Source: Streblospio benedicti (lineage: Eukaryota; Annelida; Polychaeta; Spionida; Spionidae). Taken from it: a stretch of 64,000 bases of DNA. The notes under the pieces are model-generated. The model saw nothing but the letters and a program-made list of their open reading frames with translations, made no database searches and was not told where the DNA came from. This document shows positions 32,381 to 45,210 of this stretch, in pieces; positions within the stretch are counted from its first letter, which is position 1, and each line of letters opens with the position of its first letter. The translations under genes were made by a program, and so were the position numbers. The stretch spans positions 35,301,247 to 35,365,246 of the forward strand of contig CM032662.1 of the NCBI GenBank assembly GCA_019095985.1, in the 5' to 3' direction.

Positions 32381-33616
32381 CACGTGCCGCGCGCAACGGA
32401 CGCTCTCACAGTTTCATGCAGTGGACACACAAGACAATTTTCATATCATATTTTTTAAACGTATCTGCTAGTTAAAAGTCCAAAATCTCAAGCTACTATT
32501 CTAATTTATTTAGTACTATTCATTATTGTTTGGTATTAGACGATTGTGAATAGTAGTTTTAAGTTTGGGCTTTAAAACCACAGGTAAATAGAAACTTACA
32601 GGAAATGATGGAGTATAGGAGACACGATGTGAACATTGTTAAGATCATTGTTAATTGTGCTGTTTGTCTATGTTCTTCTTCAGACTTTTTCATTTGTATC
32701 ATTTACGCTATCATTAGATGTGCAGTACAGTGAAAAATAAAATAAATTGTTTCCACTCCCATTAAGGCAAATATTCTATGATCCATAACTATTAAATTGA
32801 TATACGAATAAAATACAGAATAGTGGTTATCCAAACTAATTAGAAAAGAACTGGCTCACGGAAGTAGCACGAATTAGATGATAGCCATCTTATTTTATTT
32901 TGAAATTGCATTTGAAGCAATGTATCATGGATAGTGAGAACGAAAGTATTCATACACGAAGTGGTATCATAATTGTAGATTTCAGAAAATCTATATGTGA
33001 ATAAACTGCTTCATATTAAAGAAAAATTAGAATGCAGTTGCTAATTGCTTACACATAAGAAGGGGCATTGCTATAGTATCCATATGCAAATTACCATCAG
33101 CTGTGACTGATAATTGTTTTAACTCCAGTAACCCATTGTGCGGTGAAATATTGTTCATTGACGTCTTTACTCTCACCAAGAATCATGAGGATTGATCATG
33201 ATGGCAATTGTCGTATTTTCGCTCTTTGTGAGGACTGTTTTTGCAATTCAAGTCACACGTCCTTAGCGTCCTGCTATGTCATTCTAGGGAGTCGTTTTGC
33301 AAGTAAGCTTTCAAAATGAAACATGCGCTTTGTATGTTTTCTTTCTATAAAGACATAATGAGCTTTAATATGTGAGACATTTAAAAAATCAAAAGCCATC
33401 ATAAAGAGACCACTGCACAGACCATCTCTTTCACTAGACCCTTTGAGGCCGATCCCTAGTTACATGTATATAGATGAAGAAGTTTTATTCATACGGACTT
33501 TCATGGACGGTATTGGTCACAACCTCCATGTATGGTCACTTCCGGTTCAGAGAGAAGGTACTAGACCTCTGAAAGAGGATGTTGTGATCGCTGCTTGGCA
33601 GCTGTATTGTCCACTA
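32381..33616. other. 3' UTR and intergenic space between convergent genes
   Basis: The first ~360 bp are the likely 3' UTR of the small membrane protein gene. Overlapping AATAAA signals lie at 32736-32746. The rest is AT-rich with nothing recognised; the GPCR gene ends at 33617 on the other strand. Confidence 0.5.
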
Positions 33617-36600
33617 CTAGGGTGCCGCCTTGAAGCAGGCACAACCGCACCTCTGTAGGAACATGGCATACCCGTCCCGGAAGCTCTTGTTGGTGACTGC
33701 GTACAGGATGGAGTTGAGGCTGGACGAGGAGTGTGCCAGCAAGACCGAAAGCGCATACGCCTCCAGCCGTAATATGTCATTCTGGAACCATGGGGGAAGA
33801 GAAAATACATTACGCGCCTCTTTCAAAATATCTTGTAGGATTGTTTTTATGACGATGAGACGTTCAAATTTTATTATATGCTGATAGTTCTTGAGCAGCA
33901 GGGAAGGGGGTACGAGCAAGGTCCCAGGGCTCGGTATTTCATGCAATTGATTATTTTTGTTTCTTAATGGAAGCAAGAATGTCATGAGAGTGGTGAGGAA
34001 ATATAGTTAATATGAAGAGCAGGAGCAAAGCCAATTGTAAAACAACCGAACCCCCTTTACAACATATCCACTGCTACTACGAGATCACCTCGATTAGGAG
34101 ACCACGTCTATAAAACAAGCCACCTCTGCAACATGGCCAACTCTATTAGATGACCACCAGCACCAGTACCTTATCAATGAGGATGAGCAGGGCATACGGT
34201 GCCCAGCACACGCAGAACACAATAAAGATGATGAAGAGCGTCTTTGCCAGTTTCACGTCATTCTTTTTCATCTGCACTCGCTTCACCACACGCCTCTCTT
34301 TCTTCTTCAAGTCACGGCTACAATATCACAGGAAAAGGAATGAACAAGGCTGGACTCATCGCGTCATCAGGGCCATATTAGAGGCTAGGCTAGTACTTTT
34401 GATTATTCAGCAATATGGTTGAATTCATGATGCTAATGAATGCTCAACTAGAACTAGATGCTGAACTAGAACTAAGATAGAACTAGAACTAGAATTAACG
34501 TAGAACTAGATCTAGGTCTAAGTTAGAATTAGAACTAAGCTACCATTAGAACTATGTCAGAACTAGAAGTGGGACTAAAACCAAGTTAGAACTAGAACTA
34601 AGTTAGACCTATAAGTAGGACTGGAACTAAGTTAGAACTAGAGCTAAGTTAGAATTAGAACTAAGCTAGAATTCAAGGTAAGTTGGAACTAGAAGTAAAA
34701 GTACAACTAACTATAGAACTAAGTTAGAACTAAAACTAAGTTACAACTAGAAATAAAGGTAGAAGTAAGGTAAAATTAAAACGAGAACTAAGTTAGAACT
34801 ATAGGAAGGACTAGAACTAAGTTAGACCTAGAACTAGAGCTATGTTAGAACTGGAACTAAGTTAGATCTATAAGTAGGACTAGAACTAAGTAAGTACTAG
34901 CGCGAAGTTAGAACTAGAACTAAACTAGAACTGGAACTACGTTAGAACTAGAAGTAGACCTAAAACTAAGTTAGAACTAGAACTAGAACTAAGTTAGAAC
35001 TAGAGTTAGAACAGTGTGACACTCACAGGCCGTTGTCTGGCACCTGCAGGGTGTTGGCGCCACCTCCTCCGCCCCCGCCAGGCTGTGCAGAAGGAAACGT
35101 CTGAGTGGTGACCGTGGCAACTGTCACGCTGTCGCCGATGTCATCATCTTTGTCGGCTATGGTGGACTCAGGCTTCCCTGGAGGGATTGACTAGTTGTGA
35201 TGGTGTATTCAATTATGATGTAGACAAAAAAATGTAATTATCTCATATTATACTCAAATGTTTTTAGAGTTATTGTTCTCTCCATAAACCGATATCATCT
35301 TTCACATACTTTTGACTGAATATGTGCACATTGAACGTAAAATATTCTAGATAAATGCCGGGGATAAGTGTCGTGTCATTAAGACGAGTATGTTGTGTTT
35401 TCAACATGTTATTAGATTTATTTTGACATGGTACAGCCAACATCAGAAGTGTAGTGTTAGTCCAGGTTCACTAATAAAAATGTAGTACAATGGACATAGT
35501 ACATCAACTTGAATGTAGGTACAATTACCGTTGTGGTTACTGTGCGCGGCCACCCTGATCTTGCTCTGCACCACGATGACGTAGATGTTGATGTTGCAAA
35601 AGAGGATGGTGAAGAACGGCACCGTGATAAACATCATGATGTAGAACACCTGGAGGGGAGTGTGAAACGTCATTGTGTTAAATGAGTAAGTTAAATACAA
35701 ATATGCAAATACGTGTACTATGTGCAAGATATAAGCTACAAAAGGGATGTGGGCGATCAGATGCAAGCGACTACAGAGTTATGAGCCCGCTTATGCGATT
35801 TTTGACACAACTAGAGGCATTTTAAGAATGAGAGCCCTGTTTGTCCATCTCTTCTGTTGAAGACGGTGAGACCTCCTAAACCACCTCTCTGAATGAGCAT
35901 ACCAGTTCTACCACGCTTATGATAACCTTCTGAGACCTAGGTCATCCCAAGACCACAGCGTGCGCCCCATCATACCCCCTTTCAATCAATCTAGATGTTA
36001 AGATAGTTCGAATGCTCACTATAAGAACCTCAGCTACGAGTAGTGAAACATGATTTGAATACTTCGTTTTGCACTTATTATTTGAGATGCAAAGACATAT
36101 ACGGATTCATATATGAACTCCGAACTACGTTATGAGGCTCAGCCAGGAACAAGGCACTATGTTAATCATATTTTGACAATCTTGTAGTATAGTAAGCTCC
36201 TTCCTGCCTTACCGTATAGCTGTAGCTGGCCACTCTGTCATATGCGCACGCCATGACCTTCATGTCATACGTGTGGTTGCCCCAGCCCAGGAAGTTGGGC
36301 AAGTCGAGGGCCATCGCGCCCAGCCACAGACACGCACACATCAAAGAAGTTTGCCTCCACGTGAAGATTCTCTGTCAACATGGTAGATAGGTTGTATGAA
36401 ACGTTAATCAGTATAAAAATTAACATGGCTGTCAAATGTTTGATTTAATGACCTCAAGAGCTGCACAGGTGTTCTCCTAAGCATATTGATGGAGTTACCT
36501 TGTGGCAGATGTCAACAATTACTATGAAATAGCAAATGATGCAGAATTTGTCTAGTTTTAGGATCCAGTGGATAACCTCGTAGGAAACGACAGGAATTTC

Positions 36601-38416
36601 AGACTACTTCATTGATCAATATAAACTTTTCTAATAAAATTTCAACCTTCAGTCTTTAACGGATATTAACATAAACATGACATTTATGCAAATTAGATGT
36701 ATGCTAATTAGCTTATTAATTAATATTACGTAAATCTTGTGTTCACCAGATGGATGCTTTTAATACCTTTCATTATGAGCCGCCATACATATCAATAGCT
36801 AAAATAGCCATAATGTTATATATTATTTTATCTTATAAACTTTTACCTATATCATATTATCTTGAGATTACCATGGAAACCAGTTTATATATGAAATTCT
36901 TGCCGTTTCTTTCTAGGGTATCCACTGTATCCTAGAACTAGACAGCATTCCGCAACTTTTGGTATATCACANNNNNNNNNNNNNNNNNNNNNNNNNNNNN
37001 NNNNNNNNNNNNNNNNNNNNNNNNNNNNNNNNNNNNNNNNNNNNNNNNNNNNNNNNNNNNNNNNNNNNNNNAGGCCCCAGGGTTGGAGCTGAATTTGCAG
37101 TTTGTTTTGAAATTGCACCCCCCACCCACCCTAGTGTATTTCATATATGATACCCGATAATAAAAAGTCGGGGGTGAAAAATGTTTAGTGTCATACTGAG
37201 GTTTGATATTTTTTCTGGCCGAGCAGGCAGGGATTCCTAGAAAAAGGCATAAAATAAGCTTGAATCTATCACAATTTATGTCTGATTTACAGACTGTCGT
37301 GAGGCTGAAGAAGATATCCACATATATGTAAATGTGAGCTTTTTTAATTTATTTTTATCAAGCCCGCAACGGTACCCCCATTTGTCACTCCAGGCAATTG
37401 ATTTTAAGATTTGATAAGCAAAAACCTATAGTTTGTTAATTGAGTTCAATTAAACATTTGACTTACTGTAAATACTCAAAAAGTATGCGGGTTTTAATGC
37501 GCATTTTGCAGGTTGTCCTTTAATATCTGTGGGCGCGGGTTGTATTTTTGTTAAACATGCAGGTGCGGGCTTGGGTGCGGGTTTCACATTGAAGGTGAGG
37601 GGCGTGTGTGAGTGCAAACGGATCACCAGCACAGGGCTCTGATGTTATGTCTCGTAGCAAAGGATGTGAATGTTTGAACAACTTCTGCGCTGGTATACAA
37701 AATGGGTGATTTCTGTTATGATTGTGACACAATGTTGACAATACAATAAATTAGAAACTATTCTTACTACATTTTATGTCTGAGAGGGAGAGGTTCTCAA
37801 GTACGAATGTTCATTCCCGGATTAATGTACTGTAAGAGATGAGGAATATATGAATTAAAGCATTATTCTACCTTGCAAACAACAGGCAAATGACGAGAAA
37901 AAATGCCAATTAAGAATGATTTCCATACTATGACAAATTATCGAGAATGTCTGACGTGAGATTCATTAGTGACGGATTAAGATACAACTAGCATACGACT
38001 GTTCATGCAGAGAGGGTTTATCGTGCCTCAGTAGGACTGTTTTTGTCCAAGCATTTACGACAGGAAAAATTATATGGAACGGATCCATGTACTAATTAGA
38101 GCAGGCTCATGTTGAAATAGAATAAAAACACAATTTATTGAAACCTAAATTCCAACTCTTATTGCACGAGTTTCACATATTATTGAAAGCCCCTCATACG
38201 AAGTTTTGTATATAACAAGAACAAGATTTTGGCCTTACCTGCAACGTAATTGAGAATCATGAATACTGTGTAAACAATAAGGAATGGCCAGCCGGCGTCA
38301 GTCTGAAGATCAATGATTTCTCTCCCTTTGGGGTTGCTCCAGTTCCCGGGCAAATACTCATCACTGACCAGGTGTTCTTGGCCAACGTAAGATCCAGTTG
38401 AATGATTGTACATCAT
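33617..38416 (-). CDS. Class A GPCR, melatonin/moody-like, model incomplete
   Basis: Exons: 38239-38416 (N-terminus with NHS and NWS glycosylation sites, and TM1 start PFLIVYTVFMILNYVAG), [TM2 exon(s) not found], ~36499-36603 (end of TM3), 36213-36371 (TM4, ECL2 with VMACAYD), 35529-35649 (TM5), 35027-35177 (third loop with seven Gly in a row), 34170-34317 (KTLFIIFIVFCVCWAPY, TM6) and 33617-33781 (SSSLNSILYAVTNKSFRDGY, TM7 and tail with Cys for palmitoylation). All phases agree. The 100-N gap at 36972-37071 may hide TM2 and early TM3. The DRY box reads DKF and NPxxY reads NSILY. A polar TM7 variant of this kind occurs in melatonin-type and moody-type receptors. Ligand unknown. ATG 38416 is chosen, as the first Met before the glycosylation sites. 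Confidence 0.8.
34442..35012. repeat. AGAACTAAGTTAG minisatellite filling a GPCR intron
   Basis: About 570 bp of irregular tandem units built from AGAACTAGAACTAAGTT (roughly 12-24 bp periods). It takes up some 80 % of the 709-bp intron 34318-35026 and stops about 15 bp from the donor site. Confidence 0.85.
36972..37071. other. Assembly gap (100 N)
   Basis: Exactly 100 N inside the GPCR intron where the exon(s) for TM2 and early TM3 are expected. Confidence 0.95.
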
Positions 38417-40039
38417 CACTTAAGCAATTAGTGCCAGATCATAAATCTCACAGTTCATATATCATTCATATAAGTGTGCCCGTGTTTTAGCTTTGACAAA
38501 AGCTAGTTTATTTCGGTGTTGTAGAGTTGACACCGTTTACAGACGAGCATGACTCAATGAGCGCGTGTCCACTAAAACATGCCACTGGATTGAGCTTATA
38601 TAGACACGTGGTTGTGCTAAAGTCTACATGGTGTGCGCTCCTCATCACGAGTGATTTGTGTGATGAGCATTGATACTCAGATGACTCCACTCTGGGTGAT
38701 TGTGATGATGCCTGATCAAACACCGGGCAAGTGGCGATTAGTAGCGGATCAGATTTGTAGGAAAATGTGTGGTTTTCAAACTCAAAGTGCATCTAAATTA
38801 AACACTTGAACAGATATAAACGTTTTGAGGCTCACGTTGTTGGATAATCATATGCATTTTGTTTTTGGGCAGTGTTTTGATGATTTCAATGGTTTTCTCT
38901 CATTCATGCTGTACAAAATGCAAAGCAGTAAGATTTGCACTGATTGCTTTAGAACAACTTTAAACGTTAATCTCTATATTTCAAATTATGTTATATCATA
39001 CGATAAGATTATTACCTACACAACAAGGTGCAATTTGTAAATATTGACGCAATAACGAGATAGAAGATAGAATTTTAGTGAAAGCCTAAGCTAACCTTTC
39101 CTGTTCACGTTTTGTTCTATCATTGGCCAAAGTCAATCGTACCAACTAAAATTATCGATATTCTATAACTTTGGTACACATGAGGAACTAAAATTGGATG
39201 GTATGATTCATATCCAGAAAAAAAACTACTTATGAAAGATGTCCAGTCATTGTCAATGATTAAAAAATCACACTTTTCTAAGCTGAAGACGGAAGTAAAT
39301 ATAAATGTTTATCAGTGTATATTTTGCACACACATGTTTTGATGCCCTGTCTCCATAATAATAATATAAAAAGAAGTTGATATGTTTTACATGTACACTT
39401 AAAATAAAAAGGCAATATCAACTTATAGCGTAGTTTCTTTCTTTGCCAATGTTATTTTTTTAGAACCAACGTGTGGCAAATTACCTTTGCAAAGACACCA
39501 TAATTATGCGTGTACAAGTCAATAAAATAAATTTATATGTCATTTGAATGATACTTTTGCGGTTTACCATTTAAAAAGAAAATGCCTATTGTAGATAGTT
39601 TAGTTGAGTATGTTTAATCAGTAACACATTTTAAAACTAAATAGATTTCAAAGAGTCTGTGTGAAAGACATTCAGATTCTGTGGAGGAGATTCAGTCATA
39701 TCACCATCTTACTCACCTACATCTGTTATTCAGGTCAGCAATGTTTTTTTTGGAGAATAATTTATCGTCATTTCATATTTACTACTTTCACTGAATGAGA
39801 TAAGTCCATAGTGATTGGTAGCCATTAATATCTGGAATACAGTGGTGCAAAGAAATATGTGCCAGCTGTTACTGGAATAGCTGGTTGCTCACCGTGGAAT
39901 CTTATACCTAATGAGACAGCATCACATATATATCATAATTATATACATATCATATATATATATTAATATAATCTTGTCTTTATCATGACAGGGGTCTATG
40001 ACAAATATCATATTAAAGTTGAAGACACCAAACAAACAC

Positions 40040-40126
<87 letters not shown>

Positions 40127-40564
40127 CACAATAAGAATATTTTTTAACAAAAGTGAAACACTGTATTGCCTTAAAATGCATCACAGATTGAAAAACTTTA
40201 TCACGAAGCCATCATGCTTTCACGCTGTGATCCGACTAACAGATGAACGTTCTATGTTGTGTAACATTGATCATCTAAAATTGTGAGTATACATTTATTT
40301 TAGGTTTATTGGTTCTGCTAATTTTTAAGGATAGCTTGTCTATTTGAATTATACAGAGGCGTTTTATCCAATGAAGTTTTAGTACACAAGATAGGTTACA
40401 AGGAGAAAATAATAAAATTTTAACTTTTTAATGTTTATTATACATGTTTTGGAATGAAACGTTTATCATCAATAGTTTTCTATTTCTACGATGATACATT
40501 TTGTGAACACCAACCCGTAGGAACAAAGAGCAATTCAATATCTATAAGCTCATAGGATATATAA
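38417..40564. other. Non-coding stretch
   Basis: Upstream region of the GPCR gene (5' end at 38416, minus) and distal upstream of the first C1q gene. AT-rich. It holds an (AC)n array and a segment at 39045-39105 that recurs at 41703-41763 just before the C1q gene. Confidence 0.5.
40043..40125. repeat. (AC)n microsatellite
   Basis: About 40 uninterrupted AC units. Confidence 0.95.
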
Positions 40565-41623
40565 GGGCTGAGTCATTATTTAAGAAGTGTGTGTGTGTGG
40601 GGGGGGGGGTGTCGGAAGTTTTTCTAGACATCGGTGTTTTTAACTTCTGACCCCTCACAGGTTTGCAAATCAAACATATGACCCCCCCACGCGTTTGTAA
40701 ATCAAACATATGACCCCCACGGGTTCTCAAATCAAACATACCCCCACAACATCGAAATATATGCCTGAAATATGAACTTCCGACCCCACCACACTTTAGT
40801 ATATATAACTTACCTAGCATATGACACCCACATTTCCACATGCCCTGTGTATGTATTAGCATAGCATTGTACTGTCATCTCTGCAGTACAAATTTGCAAA
40901 AATATTTAGCTTTATGAATGAAACTATGAATGAATGAAACTAGTTTTACCCCAGTTTATTAAATGCAATAAACAAAATGTAATACAAACTGTATATATTA
41001 ACTTGTCGTGATATAAAAGGACTGATGCTATTTAATTGAATTTAGAGAAAGCGATTTAATCTTCAATCTGTTATTTTGAAAAACAAAGTAAAAGAATTTA
41101 CATTGTATTTTCCGATAAAAATAATGTTTCTTGGGGAAGGCACTAATTACTTAAAGAATTTTTTTCTATCCAATCACTAAATCCTCTGTCAAAAGTATTT
41201 TGGCAAATATGAGCAATACAATTGCATATGTTGATTGTTGACATATGAAACTAGGTACAAAATTACAAGATATATTATACAACCAAATGATTGATCACAG
41301 ACCAAAGAAATAGATCAGGGCATTCTACCAACATTTATTAAGAAATATAAACGCTTGCCACGGCCCCTTTCAGTAAATTTACAAAATTTGAACATTTGAC
41401 CCCCCTAGTAAAATTTCAAGAATCAGAATATTTGACCCCCCATATTCTTCCATTTTAAACTTCTGACCCCGCCCCCACAACTTCCATTTTGAAACTTCTG
41501 ACCCCCCCATAACATTCAAATTCAAACTTCTGATCCCCCACAACATTCAAATTCAAACATCTGACCCCCCACCCACCCCCCAGTTTTTTCCGACCCCCCA
41601 CGGCTTAAATAATGACTCGGCCC
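40565..41623. mobile_element. PIF/Harbinger-type MITE (TAA target duplication)
   Basis: 1059 bp with TAA on both sides (40562-40564, 41624-41626). The inverted ends read GGGCTGAGTCATTATTTAAG and, on the other strand, GGGCCGAGTCATTATTTAAG, then a G-run and TCGGAA. Inside each end is a tandem series of 25-40-bp units of the form AACTTCTGACCCCCC. The centre is AT-rich without a transposase. Three-base TWA duplication and GGG-type ends point to PIF/Harbinger. Confidence 0.75.
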
Positions 41624-41910
41624 TAATCAATGTTCACGTTGCAAATTATTATTATATTATGAAGAACCTAAAAGGATCATATTTTAAGGTGTAATGTGAA
41701 AAAATTGAAGCAATAATAAGATAGAAGATAGAATTTTAGCAAATGCCTAAACTAACCATTCCTGTCCTCGTACACACTGACCAAAATAGCTATCCACCAA
41801 TATTTACACAAAAACGTGACCGAGTTTTTAAATTCTTCAAATATATATTAAAATAGCAATGCATTGTGCATAAACAATTATACCTTAGATCAATGGTATT
41901 TGTAGGTAGC

Positions 41911-43731
41911 ATGAAGACCGCGGTGTGCTTGATGTTTTGCCTTGCTGTGACAGCCTTGTCATGTTATGCTCGACGGATCAGTCACTCAGAGACCCAGGCC
42001 AATAGCTCGGTCATCCTCCCAAATGGAAGCAAATCCCAACAAGGACAGTTCGGCTTCACAGTTGAGCTTTCAGAGGCCACTTCTGTTGGAAACAATGGCC
42101 CAGTCATCTACAACCGTGCTGTTTCTGATGGTGGTGGAAGCGCTGTGTCTCTTCTTGGCACGTTTGAATGTCCAGATGACGATGTCTACTTGACGTTCTG
42201 GTCTGTCCAATCTGCATATGGCTACGGCAGTACGTGTATAGCTTATATTTCTCGTATGTTGATATAGATATCGTGGTAGAAATGTGCATGGTAGAAAGAT
42301 GTGAAAAAGAGAAGGGATGATATGATATAGATAAATGTTTCATTTGACGTCCATATGCTGTGAATTTTTTATAATTCCAAACTGACTTTGCAACATGTCA
42401 ATACATAATGATCATTTTATACTATTCTCGGTAGTTGAATATTTAACATGTAGTACAACTTTTTGTCGCGCCAAGATCATAAATCAAAATGATAAAACGT
42501 TGATAAGTTGAGGTAATCGTATATATAGAAGGACTATTTTGATTATAAAGAATAAGAATGATAAGAATAAAAATATTTTGTTTCGATCGTAGCAGATTGA
42601 CACAATAGAGCATTATCAAATACAGACATAGCTACTCTTGGTATAGCGAGGCTTTTTTTGCCAGGTCGCGCACAGGCAAGCTTGGTCCGCCAAGGAGAAG
42701 TTGTGAAATATGGACCCCTCACCAAAGACATGAATAATATTGGGGCCAGTAGCGGTACTTCAACAATGGCCTCCATCCTGCAGTGCTCCACGGGCGCCTC
42801 GGTATGGGTGAAGGCCCTCGGATGGCCTGACCACTATGGATGCAATCCCCTAAGTCCAGTTTATCCCTCATTTTCAGGTATTAAGATCTTCGATTCTAGT
42901 GATGAGGATGCGTCCGCTTTCACAGCTGAACTGTCCCAGGATGTCACATTGAATCATGTCATCTACGATAACGTGCTTTTGAACATTAGGGACAACTACA
43001 ATAAAGACATAGGAGAGTATAAATGCCCACAGACTGGGGTCTACGTTTTCATAGTAAGTCAGCATTTGATTGTGAACTCAAGAGACCAAGGCGGGCACAC
43101 AGAAATACGTAAGAACGGCGTTGAAATGTGCCGGCCGACTATTGCAAGATGTCCTGCGGCAGGTACCTTAACCGACACCGGCACCTCCACTGGCGCTTGC
43201 GTAGTCCAATGCACTGCTGGAGACGACATCCTTGTGTACACCAGTAGCGCTGATCACGCTCATCGTGCCAGATCGTCCAGCTTTTCCGGCTTCCTTTTGA
43301 CCACGCAGAGGGCATTCCACGCGAAAATGTCCTCCAGCAGCAATCAGTACCTTGACGGCCAAACCATGAAATTCGAAAATGTTTTAACCAACGTGGGCCA
43401 GTGCTATTTCCCAAATACAGGCCACTACGTTTGTGATGATTCCGATCTCTATCTGTTCTATGTCAACATTGCTATATTATCCGAGAGTAGCAGTCGGGCA
43501 GGGGAAGTGCGCGTTGTGTCTGCCATTTCCGGTGAAGTGACCGAGCTTAAGCGTGGACCGCAGACCAGTCCCGTCCTCCGTGGCACGCTAAGCGACCTCG
43601 CCTCGATGCAGGTGGTGGTCCACTGCCAGCCCGGCATGGTCGTGTACGTGGTCGCCGTCGTGAGCGGCAGTGCGCAGTCCTACAACCCCGGCTACACCGC
43701 CTTTGGTGGCTTCAAGCTGCCGTCTGTGTAA
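41911..43731 (+). CDS. Secreted protein with three tandem C1q domains
   Basis: Two exons, 41911-42229 and 42665-43731 (phase 1, A|GTACGT and CCAG|GT), 461 residues. ATG 41911 gives a clean signal peptide (MKTAVCLMFCLAVTALSC); an upstream in-frame ATG at 41893 would only add MVFVGS. C1q domain 1 is at ~45-182 (GQFGFTVELSEATSVG ... SFSGIKIF), domain 2 at ~185-325 (SAFTAELSQDVT, TGVYVFIVSQHL, FSGFLL) and domain 3 at ~328-461 (RAFHAKMSSSSNQYL, FGGFKL). There is no collagen region. Secreted C1q-domain proteins of invertebrates act as soluble recognition or agglutinating lectins; three fused domains could form a covalent trimer-like head. AATAAA lies at 44034. Its paralogue is at 62256, with the intron at the same place and phase. 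Confidence 0.88.
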
Positions 43732-44033
43732 CCAGTTGGGTGAAATAGATGGTGAAATGAACTTGCGTGTGCTTAGATCCGTTCATCTACTTGCAACGCT
43801 TTTTATTATTTAATTTGTCACTTTAACATCAAGTTCCATGTAGTTCAGCACTTTTTTTGTATCATTATGACCATATTCTACGAACTTAATATTCAGTTGT
43901 TATGTTCCGTTTATTTTCATGTGATTAAAATAATATAGACTTAAATGTATGTGTGATAAACTATTATTCTGAAGTCGAATAATTATGTCATTTGTTGAAT
44001 TAATTGTAGATAATGCTATAAACGGCCGAAATT

Positions 44034-44039
44034 AATAAA
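44034..44039 (+). terminator. Poly(A) signal of the triple-C1q gene
   Basis: AATAAA 303 bp after the stop codon, the first canonical signal on the coding strand. Confidence 0.6.
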
Positions 44040-44844
44040 TGGACAAAATTGTTTATGATCTTTTTGTAATTTGTATGTAATGTTGTGAATATTGAAGGCG
44101 TTAAATTGAAATACGCCACTGCAGTGATTTCAAAATGTTGTTATTGGGATTACAATGTACATTTATATATGTATACTATATTGTTATTTTTCACGCTATT
44201 TCAAAAATATTTCACCATTTATGACAACTAGTCTTAATCCATATAAACAATATTATTTCTGACACAGAAAGTGTATTTTTGTACATATGAATAACAATAG
44301 TGGTGATGACGGAAGGAGAGGTGGGGTGGGGTGGGGGCTGTATTGTAAATATATTATACACACCCTCGATCCCTCTCCTGGTCAAAATCCTGGCTCCATG
44401 GTATTGACTGAGGGTATTGACAGAGAAATCGATGGCTGTCGGGCTGTATAATTTTTTCAGTGATTTTCTGCTAATAATTAATGATAACATTGATATATGA
44501 TTTTTCATAATCATTTTTATGGGAATAGATACAGACATATTGAATTATCTTTAAGCTAAATTAAGTTGTGAAGAAATTTAGTCATTTACACTATTTTAAA
44601 TAGTATAGAAAGAATTTTTGATAATGTAAAATTTTATCAAAATTTCAAAATTTATTTAGATTTGATGAAGGAGATATGTATGTTTTATCAAGTTAAAAAT
44701 TGAAAATTAAGAATGATAGGTGATTTTTTAGAGAAATTATGTTTGTAAGAAGGAAAAAGGCCAGATTTTTTTTTTATTGCATCGTGGTATTTTTATTCCA
44801 GCAATCAATAAGTACTAGTAAATATACATGATACATGCCTGTTA

Positions 44845-44912
44845 AGCATTTAACTTCTGTGGCCTATGGCAGCGGCTCTATTGGGGAAAATAGGACACGG
44901 AAGTTAAATGCT
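44845..44912. repeat. Hairpin-forming inverted repeat
   Basis: Perfect 13-bp arms (AGCATTTAACTTC / GAAGTTAAATGCT), continued by an imperfect ~9-bp stem (TGTGGCCTA / TAGGACACG), around a 24-nt loop. Confidence 0.6.
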
Positions 44913-45210
44913 GAAGCTGGGCGATAATATGCCGTTCTTGTGCAATACCAGGCTTTATGGATTTATGTAAAAAAATGACAGTATGCTGTTTTAAAAAGTC
45001 TACACATGGCGCAAAAGGTCCCTATTCCCGCCATTATGTGCGCTGCAAAGCCTGCCATTGCCAGCAGCAAAGACCAATCAATACATTAGACTTGCACCAC
45101 TCACTGAACCATGCAAGAAGTTGAATATATTTCAACATGTTTCAAAGGTATTTATAAGGAACTAGCTGACCAGGCTCCTACGGAGCCTATATTATCATAT
45201 GTATATGTGG

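Larger units (their letters stand above)
43732..45210. other. 3' UTR and intergenic sequence
   Basis: 3' UTR of the C1q gene to a poly(A) signal AATAAA at 44034-44039, then AT-rich sequence, a G-rich patch near 44320, a strong hairpin at 44845-44912, and nothing coding. Confidence 0.5.

Noticed and set aside
34442-35012. CRISPR-like array
   Set aside because: Units are irregular, have no unique spacers and lie in an intron of an animal gene.
39922-40131. Val-Cys repeat open frame
   Set aside because: Product of the AC microsatellite.
44880-44960. 5S rRNA-like sequence (GGAAGTTAAATGCT...GGGCG)
   Set aside because: Resemblance is limited to a few bases and the segment folds as a simple hairpin; no internal control region of a 5S gene.
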